Source of the DNA: Actinacidiphila glaucinigra
GTDB taxonomy: Bacteria > Actinomycetota > Actinomycetes > Streptomycetales > Streptomycetaceae
Assembly (NCBI RefSeq): GCF_900188405.1
Contig: NZ_FZOF01000028.1
Span: forward strand, 1-64,000
DNA length: 64,000 bases
Direction of reading: 5' to 3'
Below the pieces are notes generated by a model that ran no database searches, was not told the origin of the DNA, and saw nothing but the letters and a program-made list of their open reading frames with translations. This document shows positions 33,574-41,641 of this stretch, piece by piece (within the stretch, counting starts at the first letter, position 1; each line of letters starts with the position of its first letter). A program made the translations under genes and the position numbers.

Positions 33574-33747
33574 TCAGGCGGTGCAGCTGGTGGTGCTGGT
33601 GGTGCTGGAGCAGGTGCTGGTGCTCGAGCAGCTGGTGGACGAGCCCAGCATGACCTCGCTCGCGTCCGAGTAGTCGGTGATCTCGAAGGTCTCGGACTCC
33701 AGCTCGAGGATCTCCTGGGCGAGCGACTCCAGCGAGTTCTGCGGCAT
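33574..33747 (-). CDS. RiPP precursor peptide (thiazolylpeptide-type) with Ser/Thr/Cys-only core
   Basis: 57 residues from ATG 33747, with a strong AGGAGGAG ribosome site. The acidic leader (MPQNSLESLAQEILELESET, then FEITDYSDASEVMLG) resembles thiazolylpeptide/TOMM leaders. The last 22 residues (36-57) hold ten Ser, eight Thr, three Cys (40, 46, 55) and a terminal Ala, so 21 of 22 positions could be cyclised or dehydrated. The gene faces the biosynthetic operon, has its own upstream region, and ends at the shared hairpin. The leader/core boundary after Gly35 is a guess; Leu34 or Met33 are also possible. Confidence 0.92.
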   Translation of the reverse strand: MPQNSLESLAQEILELESETFEITDYSDASEVMLGSSTSCSSTSTCSSTTSTTSCTA

Positions 33748-33819
33748 CGTGTCTCCTCCTGAGGGAACGGGCCGGTCGGCCCATGGGTGAACGCGACGAC
33801 AAGGGCGCGGCTCCGGGCG

Positions 33820-33837
33820 GCGGTTGAGGACAACCGC
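33820..33837. promoter_or_regulatory. Short inverted repeat upstream of precursor gene
   Basis: GCGGTTG (33820-33826) and CAACCGC (33831-33837), AGGA spacer, about 75 nt before the precursor start codon and about 130 nt before the divergent M20 gene. It could be an operator or a leader hairpin of the precursor mRNA. No confident -10/-35 pair was identified for the precursor. Confidence 0.35.
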
Positions 33838-33968
33838 ACACCCGTGCGCCGTACCCGGGTTCCTTTCTAAGGGGTGCCGCTGGCAGATCCGTGCGCGTCC
33901 CGCTGTCACCCCGCTGTCAGCCGTCCGGCGGCCCTTCCGCCCCGACACCCCATCGACGGGAGCCAGTT

Positions 33969-35276
33969 GTGAGCCCTTCCCCGAACGGCGCGTACGGCCC
34001 GGTCCTCGACGGCCTGCCCCGCGTCCTGCGGCCCACCGTGGCCGACTACCTCGAGCTGCACCGGCATCCGGAGCTGTCCGGTGCCGAGGAGCGCACCGCG
34101 GCGCGGCACGCGGAGCGCCTGCGGGACGCGGGTCTCGAGGTCACCACCGGTGTCGGCGGGCACGGCGTGGTCGGCGTGCTCCGCAACGGCCCCGGCCCGG
34201 TGGTGCTGCTGCGCGCCGAACTGGACGCGCTGCCGGTCCGGGAGGCCACCGGCCTGCCGTACGCCAGCGAGGCCGTCGCCCCCGACGCCGAGGGCCGCCC
34301 GGTACCCGTCATGCACGCGTGCGGGCACGATCTGCACCTGGCGTGCCTCGGCGGTACGGCGGCGCTGCTCGCGGGCGCCACCGGACACTGGTCGGGCACC
34401 CTGGTGACGGTGGGCCAGCCGGCGGAGGAGACCCTCGGCGGGGCCCGCGCCATGCTGGAGGACGGCCTGTACACCCGCTTCCCGGTCCCCGACGTCGTCC
34501 TGGCCCAGCACACCGCGCCGCTGCCGGCCGGGATGGTCGCGCACGCGCACGGGCCGGTGCTGGCGGGCAGCCGGCTGCTCGAGGTCGTCGTGCACGGCTC
34601 GGGCGGCCACGCGGCCAGCCCCCACCTGGCGGTGGACCCGGTGGTGGCCGCGGCCGCGATCGTGCTGCGGCTGCAGACCGTGGTGTCGCGGGAGACGAGT
34701 CCGGCCGAGCAGGTGGTGCTGACGGTCGGTTCGCTGCACGCGGGCACCCGGGGCAACGTCGTGCCCGCGTCCGCGACGCTGGAGGTCTCGGTACGCGCGT
34801 TCGGCGACGAGGCGCTGGAGCGGGTGACGGCGGCCGTGCACCGCATCGTGACCGCGGAGTGCGCGGCCTCCGGCTGCCCGCGCGATCCCTCCGTCCGGGT
34901 CCTCGCGCGGTCGCAGCCCACGCTCGCGGACCCCGGCACGGTCGCGGCCGTGCGCCGGGCGCACGAGGAGACCCTGGGCGCCGGGCGCGTCGCCGTCTGG
35001 CCCGCGTCCACGGCCACCGAGGACTTCCCGCTCTACGGCCCGGCGGGGGCGGCGCTGCACGGCGTGGGTGAGGTACGCACCGCCTACTGGATGCTGGGGT
35101 GCGTCGGCCCGGAGCAGTGGGCGCGGACCCCGGGTGCGGGCGCCGCGGCCAAGATGGCCGCCCTGCCGCCGAACCACTCCCCCGCGTTCCGTCCCGACCC
35201 CCGGCTGTCCGTCCCCGCGGGCGTCACCGCTCTGACGGCGGCCGCCCTGACGCAACTGGCGGGACCGGCCCGGTGA
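33969..35276 (+). CDS. M20 family amidohydrolase / peptidase
   Basis: 435 residues from the GTG at 33969 behind GGGAG. M20D-type amidohydrolase of the hippurate hydrolase/IAA-amino acid hydrolase group: HRHPELSGAEERTA, RAELDALPVREATGLPYAS, the metal motif VMHACGHDLHLA, the catalytic QPAEETLGGARAML (usual Glu-Glu pair), and dimerisation-domain motif GSGGHAASPHLAVDPV. It deacylates N-acyl or N-aroyl amino acids. It is divergent from the RiPP precursor, but nothing else ties it to that cluster. The last 30 residues are a family-atypical Ala/Thr-rich end. Confidence 0.9.
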   Translation: MSPSPNGAYGPVLDGLPRVLRPTVADYLELHRHPELSGAEERTAARHAERLRDAGLEVTTGVGGHGVVGVLRNGPGPVVLLRAELDALPVREATGLPYASEAVAPDAEGRPVPVMHACGHDLHLACLGGTAALLAGATGHWSGTLVTVGQPAEETLGGARAMLEDGLYTRFPVPDVVLAQHTAPLPAGMVAHAHGPVLAGSRLLEVVVHGSGGHAASPHLAVDPVVAAAAIVLRLQTVVSRETSPAEQVVLTVGSLHAGTRGNVVPASATLEVSVRAFGDEALERVTAAVHRIVTAECAASGCPRDPSVRVLARSQPTLADPGTVAAVRRAHEETLGAGRVAVWPASTATEDFPLYGPAGAALHGVGEVRTAYWMLGCVGPEQWARTPGAGAAAKMAALPPNHSPAFRPDPRLSVPAGVTALTAAALTQLAGPAR

Positions 35277-35386
35277 CGTCCCAAAGGGCCGCCGTCCGGG
35301 CGGAATTCGCCCCTCCGTCGACTCCGACGGCACGTCGGGAGCCGTGAGCGCCTGTGTGCTCTCCGCAACTATCTCGTCAAAAGATC

Positions 35387-35416
35387 TTGACTTGGCGCCG
35401 TTACGGACCGTGAATA
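35387..35416 (+). promoter_or_regulatory. Putative promoter of Ppx/GppA gene
   Basis: -35 TTGACT (35387-35392), 18-nt spacer, -10 TGAATA (35411-35416), about 90 nt upstream of the start codon. Confidence 0.45.
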
Positions 35417-35503
35417 GGACGGCGCGCTGCCCGTTCCCGGGGCGAACAGCGTCGATCCGGGGAATGAGGACAGTGCGGTGCCGATACGGGGTGGAGGTAC
35501 GGA

Positions 35504-36472
35504 TTGAAGACCCAACGGAAGGTCCGCAGAACGGGAGTGCTCGACGTCGGGTGCCACAGCGCCCTGCTCACGATCGTGGAGCGACGGGACGACTCACCGC
35601 TGGAACCGGTCCTGGCGCGGAAGGTGCGGCTGCGGCTGCACGAGACGCTCGACGCGACGGGGCGGCTCGACCGCTCGGGTGTGCGCAGCGTCCAGCACGC
35701 GGTGGCCCGGACCCTGGCGGCGGACGGGGGGCGTTCGCTGCCCTCGGTGTACGCCTTCGCCACCTCCGTCATCCGGGACGCGCCGAACCGCGACGAGGTG
35801 ATCGCGCAGGTCGCCCGGACGACCGGCACCCGGCTGCGGGTGCTGTCGGGCGAGGAGGAGGCCCGGCTGGCCTATGTGGCCGCCCGCCGGTGGGCGGGGG
35901 ATGACGGACTGCCGCTGCTGGTGCTGGACATCGGGGGCGGCACGGTCGAGATCGCCGACGGCACCGGGGAGCAGCCGCGCGCGGTGCACTCGCTCACCCT
36001 TGGGGCCCGTGCCGTCAACCGCCGTTGGGACCTGGTGGACGCCGTCACCTCCAAGCGGCGGCTGCACGAGGTCCGCGACCGGCTGCGCGCGTCCGTCGCC
36101 GAGCTGGGCGACGCCCTGCCCCGGGCGCCGCGCGACGGCCGGGTGCTGGCCTCCTCGAAGACGTTCACCCAGCTGGCGCGGCTCGCGGCTGCCCGCGGTA
36201 CGTCCGACGAGGGCCTGGACCGCCTGTCGCTGCAGCAGGTGCGGGAGATCGTGCCCGTTCTCGCCGCGAACGGCCCGGCGGGGCGCGCCAAGCTCCCGGG
36301 CATCTCACGGCACCGCGCGGGTCAGTCCCTGGCGGGGGCACTGGTGGCCGAGACCCTGATGGAGATGTGCGGGGTGGAGAGCGTGGAGATCTGCCCCTGG
36401 TCCACGCGCGAGGGGCTCCTCCTGGAGCGCCTGGAGTCAGCGGCCCCGGCCGCTCACCGCCGCGTCGTCTGA
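35504..36472 (+). CDS. Ppx/GppA family phosphatase
   Basis: 322 residues from a TTG start with GGAGG seven bases upstream. Exopolyphosphatase/guanosine pentaphosphatase superfamily (actin-like ATPase fold): N-terminal phosphate motif GVLDVGCHSALLTIVE, TSVIRDAPNRDEV, SGEEEARLAYVAA, and the second phosphate motif VLDIGGGTVEIADG. The final SVEICPWSTREGLLLERL is typical of actinobacterial members. It would hydrolyse polyphosphate or pppGpp, tying into starvation signalling. It ends 19 bp before the convergent (minus-strand) phosphatase stop region. Confidence 0.9.
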   Translation: MKTQRKVRRTGVLDVGCHSALLTIVERRDDSPLEPVLARKVRLRLHETLDATGRLDRSGVRSVQHAVARTLAADGGRSLPSVYAFATSVIRDAPNRDEVIAQVARTTGTRLRVLSGEEEARLAYVAARRWAGDDGLPLLVLDIGGGTVEIADGTGEQPRAVHSLTLGARAVNRRWDLVDAVTSKRRLHEVRDRLRASVAELGDALPRAPRDGRVLASSKTFTQLARLAAARGTSDEGLDRLSLQQVREIVPVLAANGPAGRAKLPGISRHRAGQSLAGALVAETLMEMCGVESVEICPWSTREGLLLERLESAAPAAHRRVV

Positions 36473-37683
36473 ACCGCCGGCGGGCACGGCCGCACCGGGC
36501 GCGCCGTCGCGTCCCAGTCCAGGCGCAGCACCGCCAGATCGTCCGTGTGGCGTTCCTCGTTGAGCCGGCGGACCTGCCCGATCAGCGCGTCGAGGTGGGC
36601 GTCGGGCCCCGTCACGGAGGTCCTGGCCAGCAGGCGCAGCAGGCCCTCCGAGCCGAGCCGCTCACGGCCGGGGCCCGCGTGGCCTTCGATGAGGCCGTCG
36701 GTGTAGAGGGTCAGGGTGCCGCGCTCCGGCAGGTCCAGGACCGTGGCGGGCCACTGGTCGAGGCCCGGTGCGATGCCCAGGGCGACGCCATGGGCCGCCT
36801 CGGCCGGCCGCGTGACGCCGCCGGCGGTCAGCAGGGGCTCGTGGTGCCCTGCCAGGTGCACCGTCGCCCGCCGTGCGGCGAAGTCCAGGGTGAGCAGGGT
36901 GCACGTGGTGAACAGGTCGGGGTGCGAACGTTCCGCGACGAGCATCCGCTCCAGCAGGCGCAGGAGTTCCGGGCCCCGGTGACCGCCCAGGGTCAGCGCC
37001 CGCCAGGCGATGCGCAGGCAGACGCCGAGTGCCGCGGCGTCCGGTCCGTGACCGCTGACGTCGCCGATCACGGCGTGGACGCGCCCGTCGTCGGTCTGCA
37101 CCACGTCGAGGAAGTCGCCGCCCAGCAGGGCGCTCTCCCGCCCGGGGAGGTAGCGGCTGGTGGCGGTGACGGCGGAAGTGGTCAGCAGCGGCTGCGGCAG
37201 GAGGCCGCGTTCGAGGCGTGCGTTCTCCTGCGCCCGCAGCCTGCCGGCCTGCAGGTCGGCGCCGGCCCGTTCGACCTGCTTGCGCTGGACGGCGTAGCGG
37301 ACGGCGCGCTGCAGGAGTTCCGGCTCGACCTTGCCCTTGACGAGGTAGTCCTGCGCGCCGGTGGCGAGGGCCTCGGAACCTGCCTGCCCCTCCGCCAGAC
37401 CGGTCAGCACGATGACGGCGGTGTTCGCGTCGGCGCGCTGGATCTCGGCGACGGCGCCGAGGCCCGCCGCGTCGGGCAGGTGCAGGTCGAGCAGGACGCA
37501 GTCGGCGGACCGCTGCGAGAGCTCGAAGCAGGCGTCCGCCAGGGTCTTGTGCCAGACGAGCGTGTAGCGCAGTGAGGTGTCGGCGAGCAGTTCGGTCACC
37601 AGCAGGGCGTCGCCGGCATCGTCCTCGACCAGCAGGATCCGGTGGTGCGCCACGGGGGCGAGCGGTGCGGGGGGTGTCGTCAC
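36454..37683 (-). CDS. Response regulator-SpoIIE phosphatase fusion
   Basis: 409 residues, GTG start at 37683 overlapping the stop of the kinase gene (GTGA). Residues 15-135 form a receiver domain (ILLVEDDAGDALLV, phosphoacceptor in CVLLDLHLPDA, LTGLAEG, Lys in YLVKGKV). After a helical linker comes a SpoIIE/RsbU phosphatase with intact metal motifs (LLGGDFLDVV, IGDVSGHGPDAAAL, LAGHHEPLL, LTLYTDGLIEG, TDDLAVLRL). The neighbouring kinase is its evident partner: phosphorylation should switch phosphatase activity towards an anti-sigma antagonist. The 3' end overlaps the Ppx/GppA gene by 19 bp. Confidence 0.92.
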   Translation of the reverse strand: MTTPPAPLAPVAHHRILLVEDDAGDALLVTELLADTSLRYTLVWHKTLADACFELSQRSADCVLLDLHLPDAAGLGAVAEIQRADANTAVIVLTGLAEGQAGSEALATGAQDYLVKGKVEPELLQRAVRYAVQRKQVERAGADLQAGRLRAQENARLERGLLPQPLLTTSAVTATSRYLPGRESALLGGDFLDVVQTDDGRVHAVIGDVSGHGPDAAALGVCLRIAWRALTLGGHRGPELLRLLERMLVAERSHPDLFTTCTLLTLDFAARRATVHLAGHHEPLLTAGGVTRPAEAAHGVALGIAPGLDQWPATVLDLPERGTLTLYTDGLIEGHAGPGRERLGSEGLLRLLARTSVTGPDAHLDALIGQVRRLNEERHTDDLAVLRLDWDATARPVRPCPPAVQTTRR

Positions 37684-39371
37684 GGTCGCGGCTCCCGCGT
37701 GGCCCCGTCGGCGTCCGCCGCGGCGGGCCCGGTCTCGGTCTCGGACTCGGCACCGGTCTCGGACTCGGCCTCGGCCTGCTGTGCTGGGAGGGTGAAGGCG
37801 ATGCGGGTACCGGGGCCGTACTCCGGGTCGATGGCGATGGCGCCGCCGTGGAACTCGACGATCTTCTTGCACATGGCGAGCCCGATGCCGTTGCCCGGGT
37901 AGGCGTCCCTGGTGTGCAGCCGCTGGAAGATCACGAAGACCTTCTCGGCGAACTCGGGGTCGATGCCGATGCCGCTGTCCGTGACGGAGAACCGCCACAG
38001 GTCGCCGTCGCGCCGGGCCCCCACGTGGATGCGCGGCTCCCGCTCGGGGTGGCGGAACTTCACCGCGTTGGAGATCAGGTTCTGCCAGAGCATGCCCAGC
38101 TGTGTGGTGTCGCCGACGACCGTGGGCAGCGGGTCGCGGGTGACGCGGGCGCCGGACTCCTCCAGGGCCACGCTCAGCGCCTCCTCCGTCGCGTCTGCGA
38201 TCCGCTCGAGGTCCACGGTGCTCTGCTGGTTGTGGACCCGGCCCACCCGGGAGAAGGCCAGCAGGTCGTTGATGAGGGTCTGCATGCGGTTCGCGCCGTC
38301 GACGGCGAACGCGATGTACTGGTCGGCGCGCTCGTCCAGTTGGTCCCCGTAGCGGCGCTGCAGGAGCTGGGTGAAGCTCGACACCTTTCGCAGCGGCTCC
38401 TGCAGGTCGTGCGAGGCGACGTAGGCGAACTGCTCCAGTTCGGCGTTGGAGCGCTTCAGCTCGGCCGACTGCTCGTCGAGGAGTTCCCGCGCCCGCTCGG
38501 CGAAGGAGAGCTCCTCCGCGAGCCTGCGCCGCATGGCCTCCACGTCCCGGCCGAGCCGCCGCAGGTCGGCCGGGCCGGTCGCGGTGATGGGGCGGTCGAA
38601 GCGGCCCCGCGTCACCTGCCGGACCTCGGTGCCCAGCCGTTCCAGGGGCCCGTTGATGCCGCGCCGCAGCCCTTCGAAGACGAGCACGGCCAGCAGCACG
38701 ATGACCACGGCGATGGCGGTGAACACGCTGTTGCGCAGCCGCACCGCGGCGTCGAGCTGGGTGCCGGCGGTGATGCGTGCCTGCCGCAGGTGCTCCTGCT
38801 GGCCGGTCAGGGCGTCGCGGACCCGGTCGAAGGCGGCCCTGCCCTCGTCGGCCCGTGCGATGGCGAGCGGCACCGGCTCCCCCGGCTTGGCGGCAGCGGC
38901 GGCGACCGGCCGGGCGATGAGCCCCTGCCAGGCGGCGGCCGCGTCCACGACTCCGTCGAGGTCGGCACGGGCCCGCGCGTCGCCCTGGACGAGGGGACGC
39001 AGCCGGTCGAGGGCGGTCCGCTCGTCCGTCAGCCCCTGGGTGTACGGATCGAGGAACTGCCGTTGCCCGCTGAGCCCGTATCCGCGGACGCCGGTCTCCT
39101 GGTTCACCAGCGCGGCCTCCAGCCGGATGGCGTTGACCAGGGCCGGGGAGCGCTGGTCCACCAACTGGTCGGTGAGCGAGGTACTGCGGTCCAGCGCCCA
39201 TATCCCGAGCGCGCCCAGCGCGGCGAGCACCGCGAGGGCGACGCTCACCCCGACGCGGAGCCACCGGCGGGTCGTCCACGCCGACAGCCGGCCCGGGCCG
39301 GGGGCGTCGTCCGGGACGTACGCCGCCTCCGGGCCGCCGTCCGTCTGCACGATCGTCTCGCCCGTTGCCAC
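37680..39371 (-). CDS. Sensor histidine kinase (CHASE3-HAMP-HisKA-HATPase)
   Basis: 563 residues from the GTG at 39371, GGAGGG upstream. Two membrane segments (VGVSVALAVLAALGALGIWA and FTAIAVVIVLLAVLVF) flank a CHASE3-like extracellular domain (VNQETGVRGYGLSGQRQFLD). HAMP follows, then the phospho-acceptor helix YVASHDLQEPLRKVSSF, N-box MLWQNLISNAVKFRH, and G-boxes DSGIGIDPEF and GNGIGLAMCKKIVE. The type is common among phytochrome-like and Rcp1-partnered kinases. The last 30 residues are an odd Ser-Glu-Thr repeat. Translationally coupled with the REC-SpoIIE gene downstream. Confidence 0.92.
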   Translation of the reverse strand: MATGETIVQTDGGPEAAYVPDDAPGPGRLSAWTTRRWLRVGVSVALAVLAALGALGIWALDRSTSLTDQLVDQRSPALVNAIRLEAALVNQETGVRGYGLSGQRQFLDPYTQGLTDERTALDRLRPLVQGDARARADLDGVVDAAAAWQGLIARPVAAAAAKPGEPVPLAIARADEGRAAFDRVRDALTGQQEHLRQARITAGTQLDAAVRLRNSVFTAIAVVIVLLAVLVFEGLRRGINGPLERLGTEVRQVTRGRFDRPITATGPADLRRLGRDVEAMRRRLAEELSFAERARELLDEQSAELKRSNAELEQFAYVASHDLQEPLRKVSSFTQLLQRRYGDQLDERADQYIAFAVDGANRMQTLINDLLAFSRVGRVHNQQSTVDLERIADATEEALSVALEESGARVTRDPLPTVVGDTTQLGMLWQNLISNAVKFRHPEREPRIHVGARRDGDLWRFSVTDSGIGIDPEFAEKVFVIFQRLHTRDAYPGNGIGLAMCKKIVEFHGGAIAIDPEYGPGTRIAFTLPAQQAEAESETGAESETETGPAAADADGATREPRP

Positions 39372-39438
39372 GCCGAACGCCCTCCGCTTGCCTCGCCGCC
39401 GTCGGATGCCCGAGGGCGGAACCCACTGTAACGGCCGT

Positions 39439-39458
39439 ACGACAACACTTGTTGTCGT
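39439..39458. promoter_or_regulatory. Perfect 20-bp palindromic operator
   Basis: ACGACAACA (39439-39447), CT, TGTTGTCGT (39450-39458). It is notably A+T-rich for this genome, lies between divergent genes, and covers the -35 box of the rightward promoter, the layout expected of a repressor site. Confidence 0.65.
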
Positions 39459-39480
39459 GCGTTTCGGCAGGTCCTAAGGT
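39452..39480 (+). promoter_or_regulatory. Promoter of a probably leaderless transcript
   Basis: -35 TTGTCG (39452-39457), 17-nt spacer, -10 TAAGGT (39475-39480). The expected start, about seven bases on, coincides with the ATG at 39488, so the mRNA would have no 5' leader. Confidence 0.6.
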
Positions 39481-39487
39481 GGGGGCC

Positions 39488-39871
39488 ATGCCTGGCACCC
39501 ACTTCGCTCCGCGCCTGCCGGAGGAAGAACTCGCCGCACTGGCGATCGGCACGGTCGACGACCTCGCCCGGCGCCTGGCACGTCATGCCCTCCGCCCGCT
39601 GACCGTCCCGGGGACCGCCGCCGACGACGGTACCCGAGCACGCGGGGAGGCCCTTGCGTACCTGCACATGCTCAACCTCCTCCAGCAGGCGATCGGGCAC
39701 CTGGAGACCCTCGCGGCCGAGCAGGCGGCCGCCGCAGGTGCCGGATACCCCCAGATCGGCAGAGCCTGCAACATCAGCCGCCAGGGCGCCCGCCGCCGCT
39801 GGCCCGGCCTGGTGACCAGCGACACCCCCCACCGTCCCCCGCGGCGCACCGACCGGACCCGGAGCCAATGA
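39488..39871 (+). CDS. Small helix-turn-helix protein
   Basis: 127 residues, ATG 39488 with no ribosome site, consistent with leaderless translation. A helical N-terminal part (LPEEELAALAIGTVDDLARR, MLNLLQQAIGHLETLAAEQ) leads to an HTH-like segment YPQIGRACNISRQGARRRWP and a basic tail. Similar IGRAxxxSRQ motifs occur in small Streptomyces DNA-binding proteins. It may bind the palindrome over its own promoter. The ATGA overlap with the response regulator gene shows they share a transcript. Confidence 0.7.
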   Translation: MPGTHFAPRLPEEELAALAIGTVDDLARRLARHALRPLTVPGTAADDGTRARGEALAYLHMLNLLQQAIGHLETLAAEQAAAAGAGYPQIGRACNISRQGARRRWPGLVTSDTPHRPPRRTDRTRSQ

Positions 39872-40302
39872 TGATGATCGCCCCAGCCCGCCCCCACGAC
39901 GTGCTGCTGGTCGAGGACGACCCCGCGGACGCCATGCTCATCGGCGACGCCCTCGCCGAGCGCGGGGCCCGCAACCTCACCCAGGTCGAGGACGGCCTCG
40001 CCGCGCTGGAGTATCTGCGCGACCCGGCGAACCGGCGCCCCGACCTGATCGTCCTCGACCTCAACATGCCCCGGATGAACGGCCACGAGCTGCTGGCGAT
40101 CCTCAAGAGCGACGAGGAACTGCGCGCGATCCCCGTGGTCGTCCTCACCACCTCCGCGGCACCCGACGACGTGACCGGCGCCTACCGGCAGCACGCCAAC
40201 GCGTACGTCACCAAGCCCGTCAACCTGGACGACTTCGAGCGGGCCGTGCACAGCATCGACGCCTTCTACCTGGACACCGTCACCAAACTGCCCCGACGGT
40301 GA
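39868..40302 (+). CDS. Single-domain response regulator (Rcp1-like)
   Basis: 144 residues; ATG 39868 overlaps the previous stop, and 39871 and 39874 are further in-frame ATGs. A receiver domain only: VLLVEDDPADAMLI, phosphoacceptor in LIVLDLNMPRMNGHELL, VVLTTSAAPDD, Lys in AYVTKPVNLDDF. Stand-alone receivers of this subtype usually serve kinases with CHASE3 or phytochrome sensors, making the divergently transcribed kinase a plausible partner. Confidence 0.92.
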   Translation: MMMIAPARPHDVLLVEDDPADAMLIGDALAERGARNLTQVEDGLAALEYLRDPANRRPDLIVLDLNMPRMNGHELLAILKSDEELRAIPVVVLTTSAAPDDVTGAYRQHANAYVTKPVNLDDFERAVHSIDAFYLDTVTKLPRR

Positions 40303-40407
40303 ACGTGGCCGGAAGCGGATGAGCGTCAGACGCGGAATACGGGGTAGACGGACGGCTGGCCGCATCTGAGCGCGGCCCGCCGGGGAAGCAGTACGAAAGG
40401 CACCACC

Positions 40408-40866
40408 ATGGAACCGAGGCTGGACGGCCGCACCGCCCACCTGGCCGACTGGCCCTGCATCCACGCGGGATTCGCGCACGAGGGGGACTCCGAGGCGATC
40501 TCCGCCGCCCGGCGCTTCACCGCCGGGTTCCTCGCCCGCGTCCAGGGCGAGCACGGCGTCCCGGTACCGGTCGAAACGGTCGAGACCGCGCAGCTCGTCG
40601 TCAGCGAGCTGGTCACCAACACCTGCAAGTACGCTCCCGGCCCCGGCCTGCTCGACCTCGAGGTGGACGTCGACACGGCGACGCTGCTGGTGTCCGTGTG
40701 GGACACCAGCAGCACGCTCCCCCTGGCCCGTGCGGCCGAGCCCGGGCGGATCGGCCAGCACGGTCTGGAGATCATCCTCGCGCTGTGCGAGGGCTACGAC
40801 GTGCAGCGCCAGCCGGTGGGCAAGCGCATCACGGTGCGTATCTCCCTGGAGCCCCGGGTCCGCTGA
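40408..40866 (+). CDS. RsbW-like GHKL ATP-binding protein
   Basis: 152 residues, ATG 40408 behind AAAGGCACC. GHKL ATPase of the Streptomyces anti-sigma type: N-box TAQLVVSELVTNTCKYAPG, a short G1 box WDTSSTLP, and GRIGQHGLEIILALCEGY. Predicted to phosphorylate an anti-anti-sigma factor or bind a sigma factor. It sits within a group of SpoIIE and PPM phosphatases that would act in opposition. Confidence 0.87.
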   Translation: MEPRLDGRTAHLADWPCIHAGFAHEGDSEAISAARRFTAGFLARVQGEHGVPVPVETVETAQLVVSELVTNTCKYAPGPGLLDLEVDVDTATLLVSVWDTSSTLPLARAAEPGRIGQHGLEIILALCEGYDVQRQPVGKRITVRISLEPRVR

Positions 40867-41019
40867 GGCGGCACACCCCCGCCGTCACGGCGATCGGGTG
40901 AACCCCCGGCCCCGGCGGGTTCACCGGCGGGCCCGCATGGAAGGTGCCTCAGGCGCCGGTCCACCGCTTCCGGCGCACCGCCCGGCCACCCGGAACCAGG
41001 ACCGTCCAGGAGCAGCACC

Positions 41020-41586
41020 ATGACCAGGATCGCCGTCATCCTCGGCAGCACACGCCCCGGGCGCATCGGAGAGGGCGTCGCCCAGTGGGTGTACGAGAAC
41101 GCCGCGCTCCGCGGCGACGCCGAGTACGAACTGGTCGACGTCGCCGACTACGCCCTCCCGCTGCTCGACGAACCGGTGCCGCCGTCGATGGGCCGGTACA
41201 GCCGCCCGCACACCTTCGCCTGGGCGGAGAAGATCGGCTCCTTCGACGGCTACGTCTTCGTGACGGCCGAGTACAACCACTCGATCCCGGGGGCGCTGAA
41301 GAACGCCATCGACTACCTCTTCGCCGAGTGGAACAACAAGGCCGCCGGGTTCGTCGCGTACGGCAGCGTCGGGGGCACCCGCGCGGTGGAGCACCTGCGG
41401 CTGGTGATGGCCGAGCTGCGGGTGGCCACCGTCCGCGCGCAGGTGGCGCTCTCCCTCTTCCGGGACTTCGCCGACATGAGCCGCTTCGAGCCCGGCCCGC
41501 GCCGGGCGGGCGAGCTGGGAATCGTCCTCGACGAGGTCGTGGCCTGGAGCGAGGCCCTGGCGCCGCTGCGCCGCACACCGTCCTGA
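41020..41586 (+). CDS. NADPH-dependent FMN reductase-type oxidoreductase
   Basis: 188 residues, ATG 41020, AGGAGCAGC upstream. Flavodoxin-like fold: FMN-phosphate loop LGSTRPGRIGEGVAQW and the isoalloxazine-contact motif TAEYNHSIPGALKNAIDYL. Family members reduce quinones, azo dyes or free flavin with NAD(P)H. No operon partner is visible, and a role in stress response is inference only. Confidence 0.9.
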   Translation: MTRIAVILGSTRPGRIGEGVAQWVYENAALRGDAEYELVDVADYALPLLDEPVPPSMGRYSRPHTFAWAEKIGSFDGYVFVTAEYNHSIPGALKNAIDYLFAEWNNKAAGFVAYGSVGGTRAVEHLRLVMAELRVATVRAQVALSLFRDFADMSRFEPGPRRAGELGIVLDEVVAWSEALAPLRRTPS

Positions 41587-41641
41587 TCCCCGGCCCCATC
41601 AGGCCTTCCTCGTACCGCACGGCCCCTCGTAGGGTCCTCCC

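Noticed and set aside
33969..35276. M20 peptidase as leader peptidase of the RiPP
   Set aside because: M20D amidohydrolases act on N-acyl amino acids rather than leader peptides; divergent position alone is weak support, so it is not counted in the cluster.
36454..39552. Single 1032-residue minus-strand frame apparently joining histidine kinase region and REC-SpoIIE phosphatase
   Set aside because: Upstream of 37683 this frame reads low-complexity Arg/Pro/Gly sequence that is the out-of-frame shadow of the kinase gene; the GTGA overlap at 37680-37683 explains both genes.
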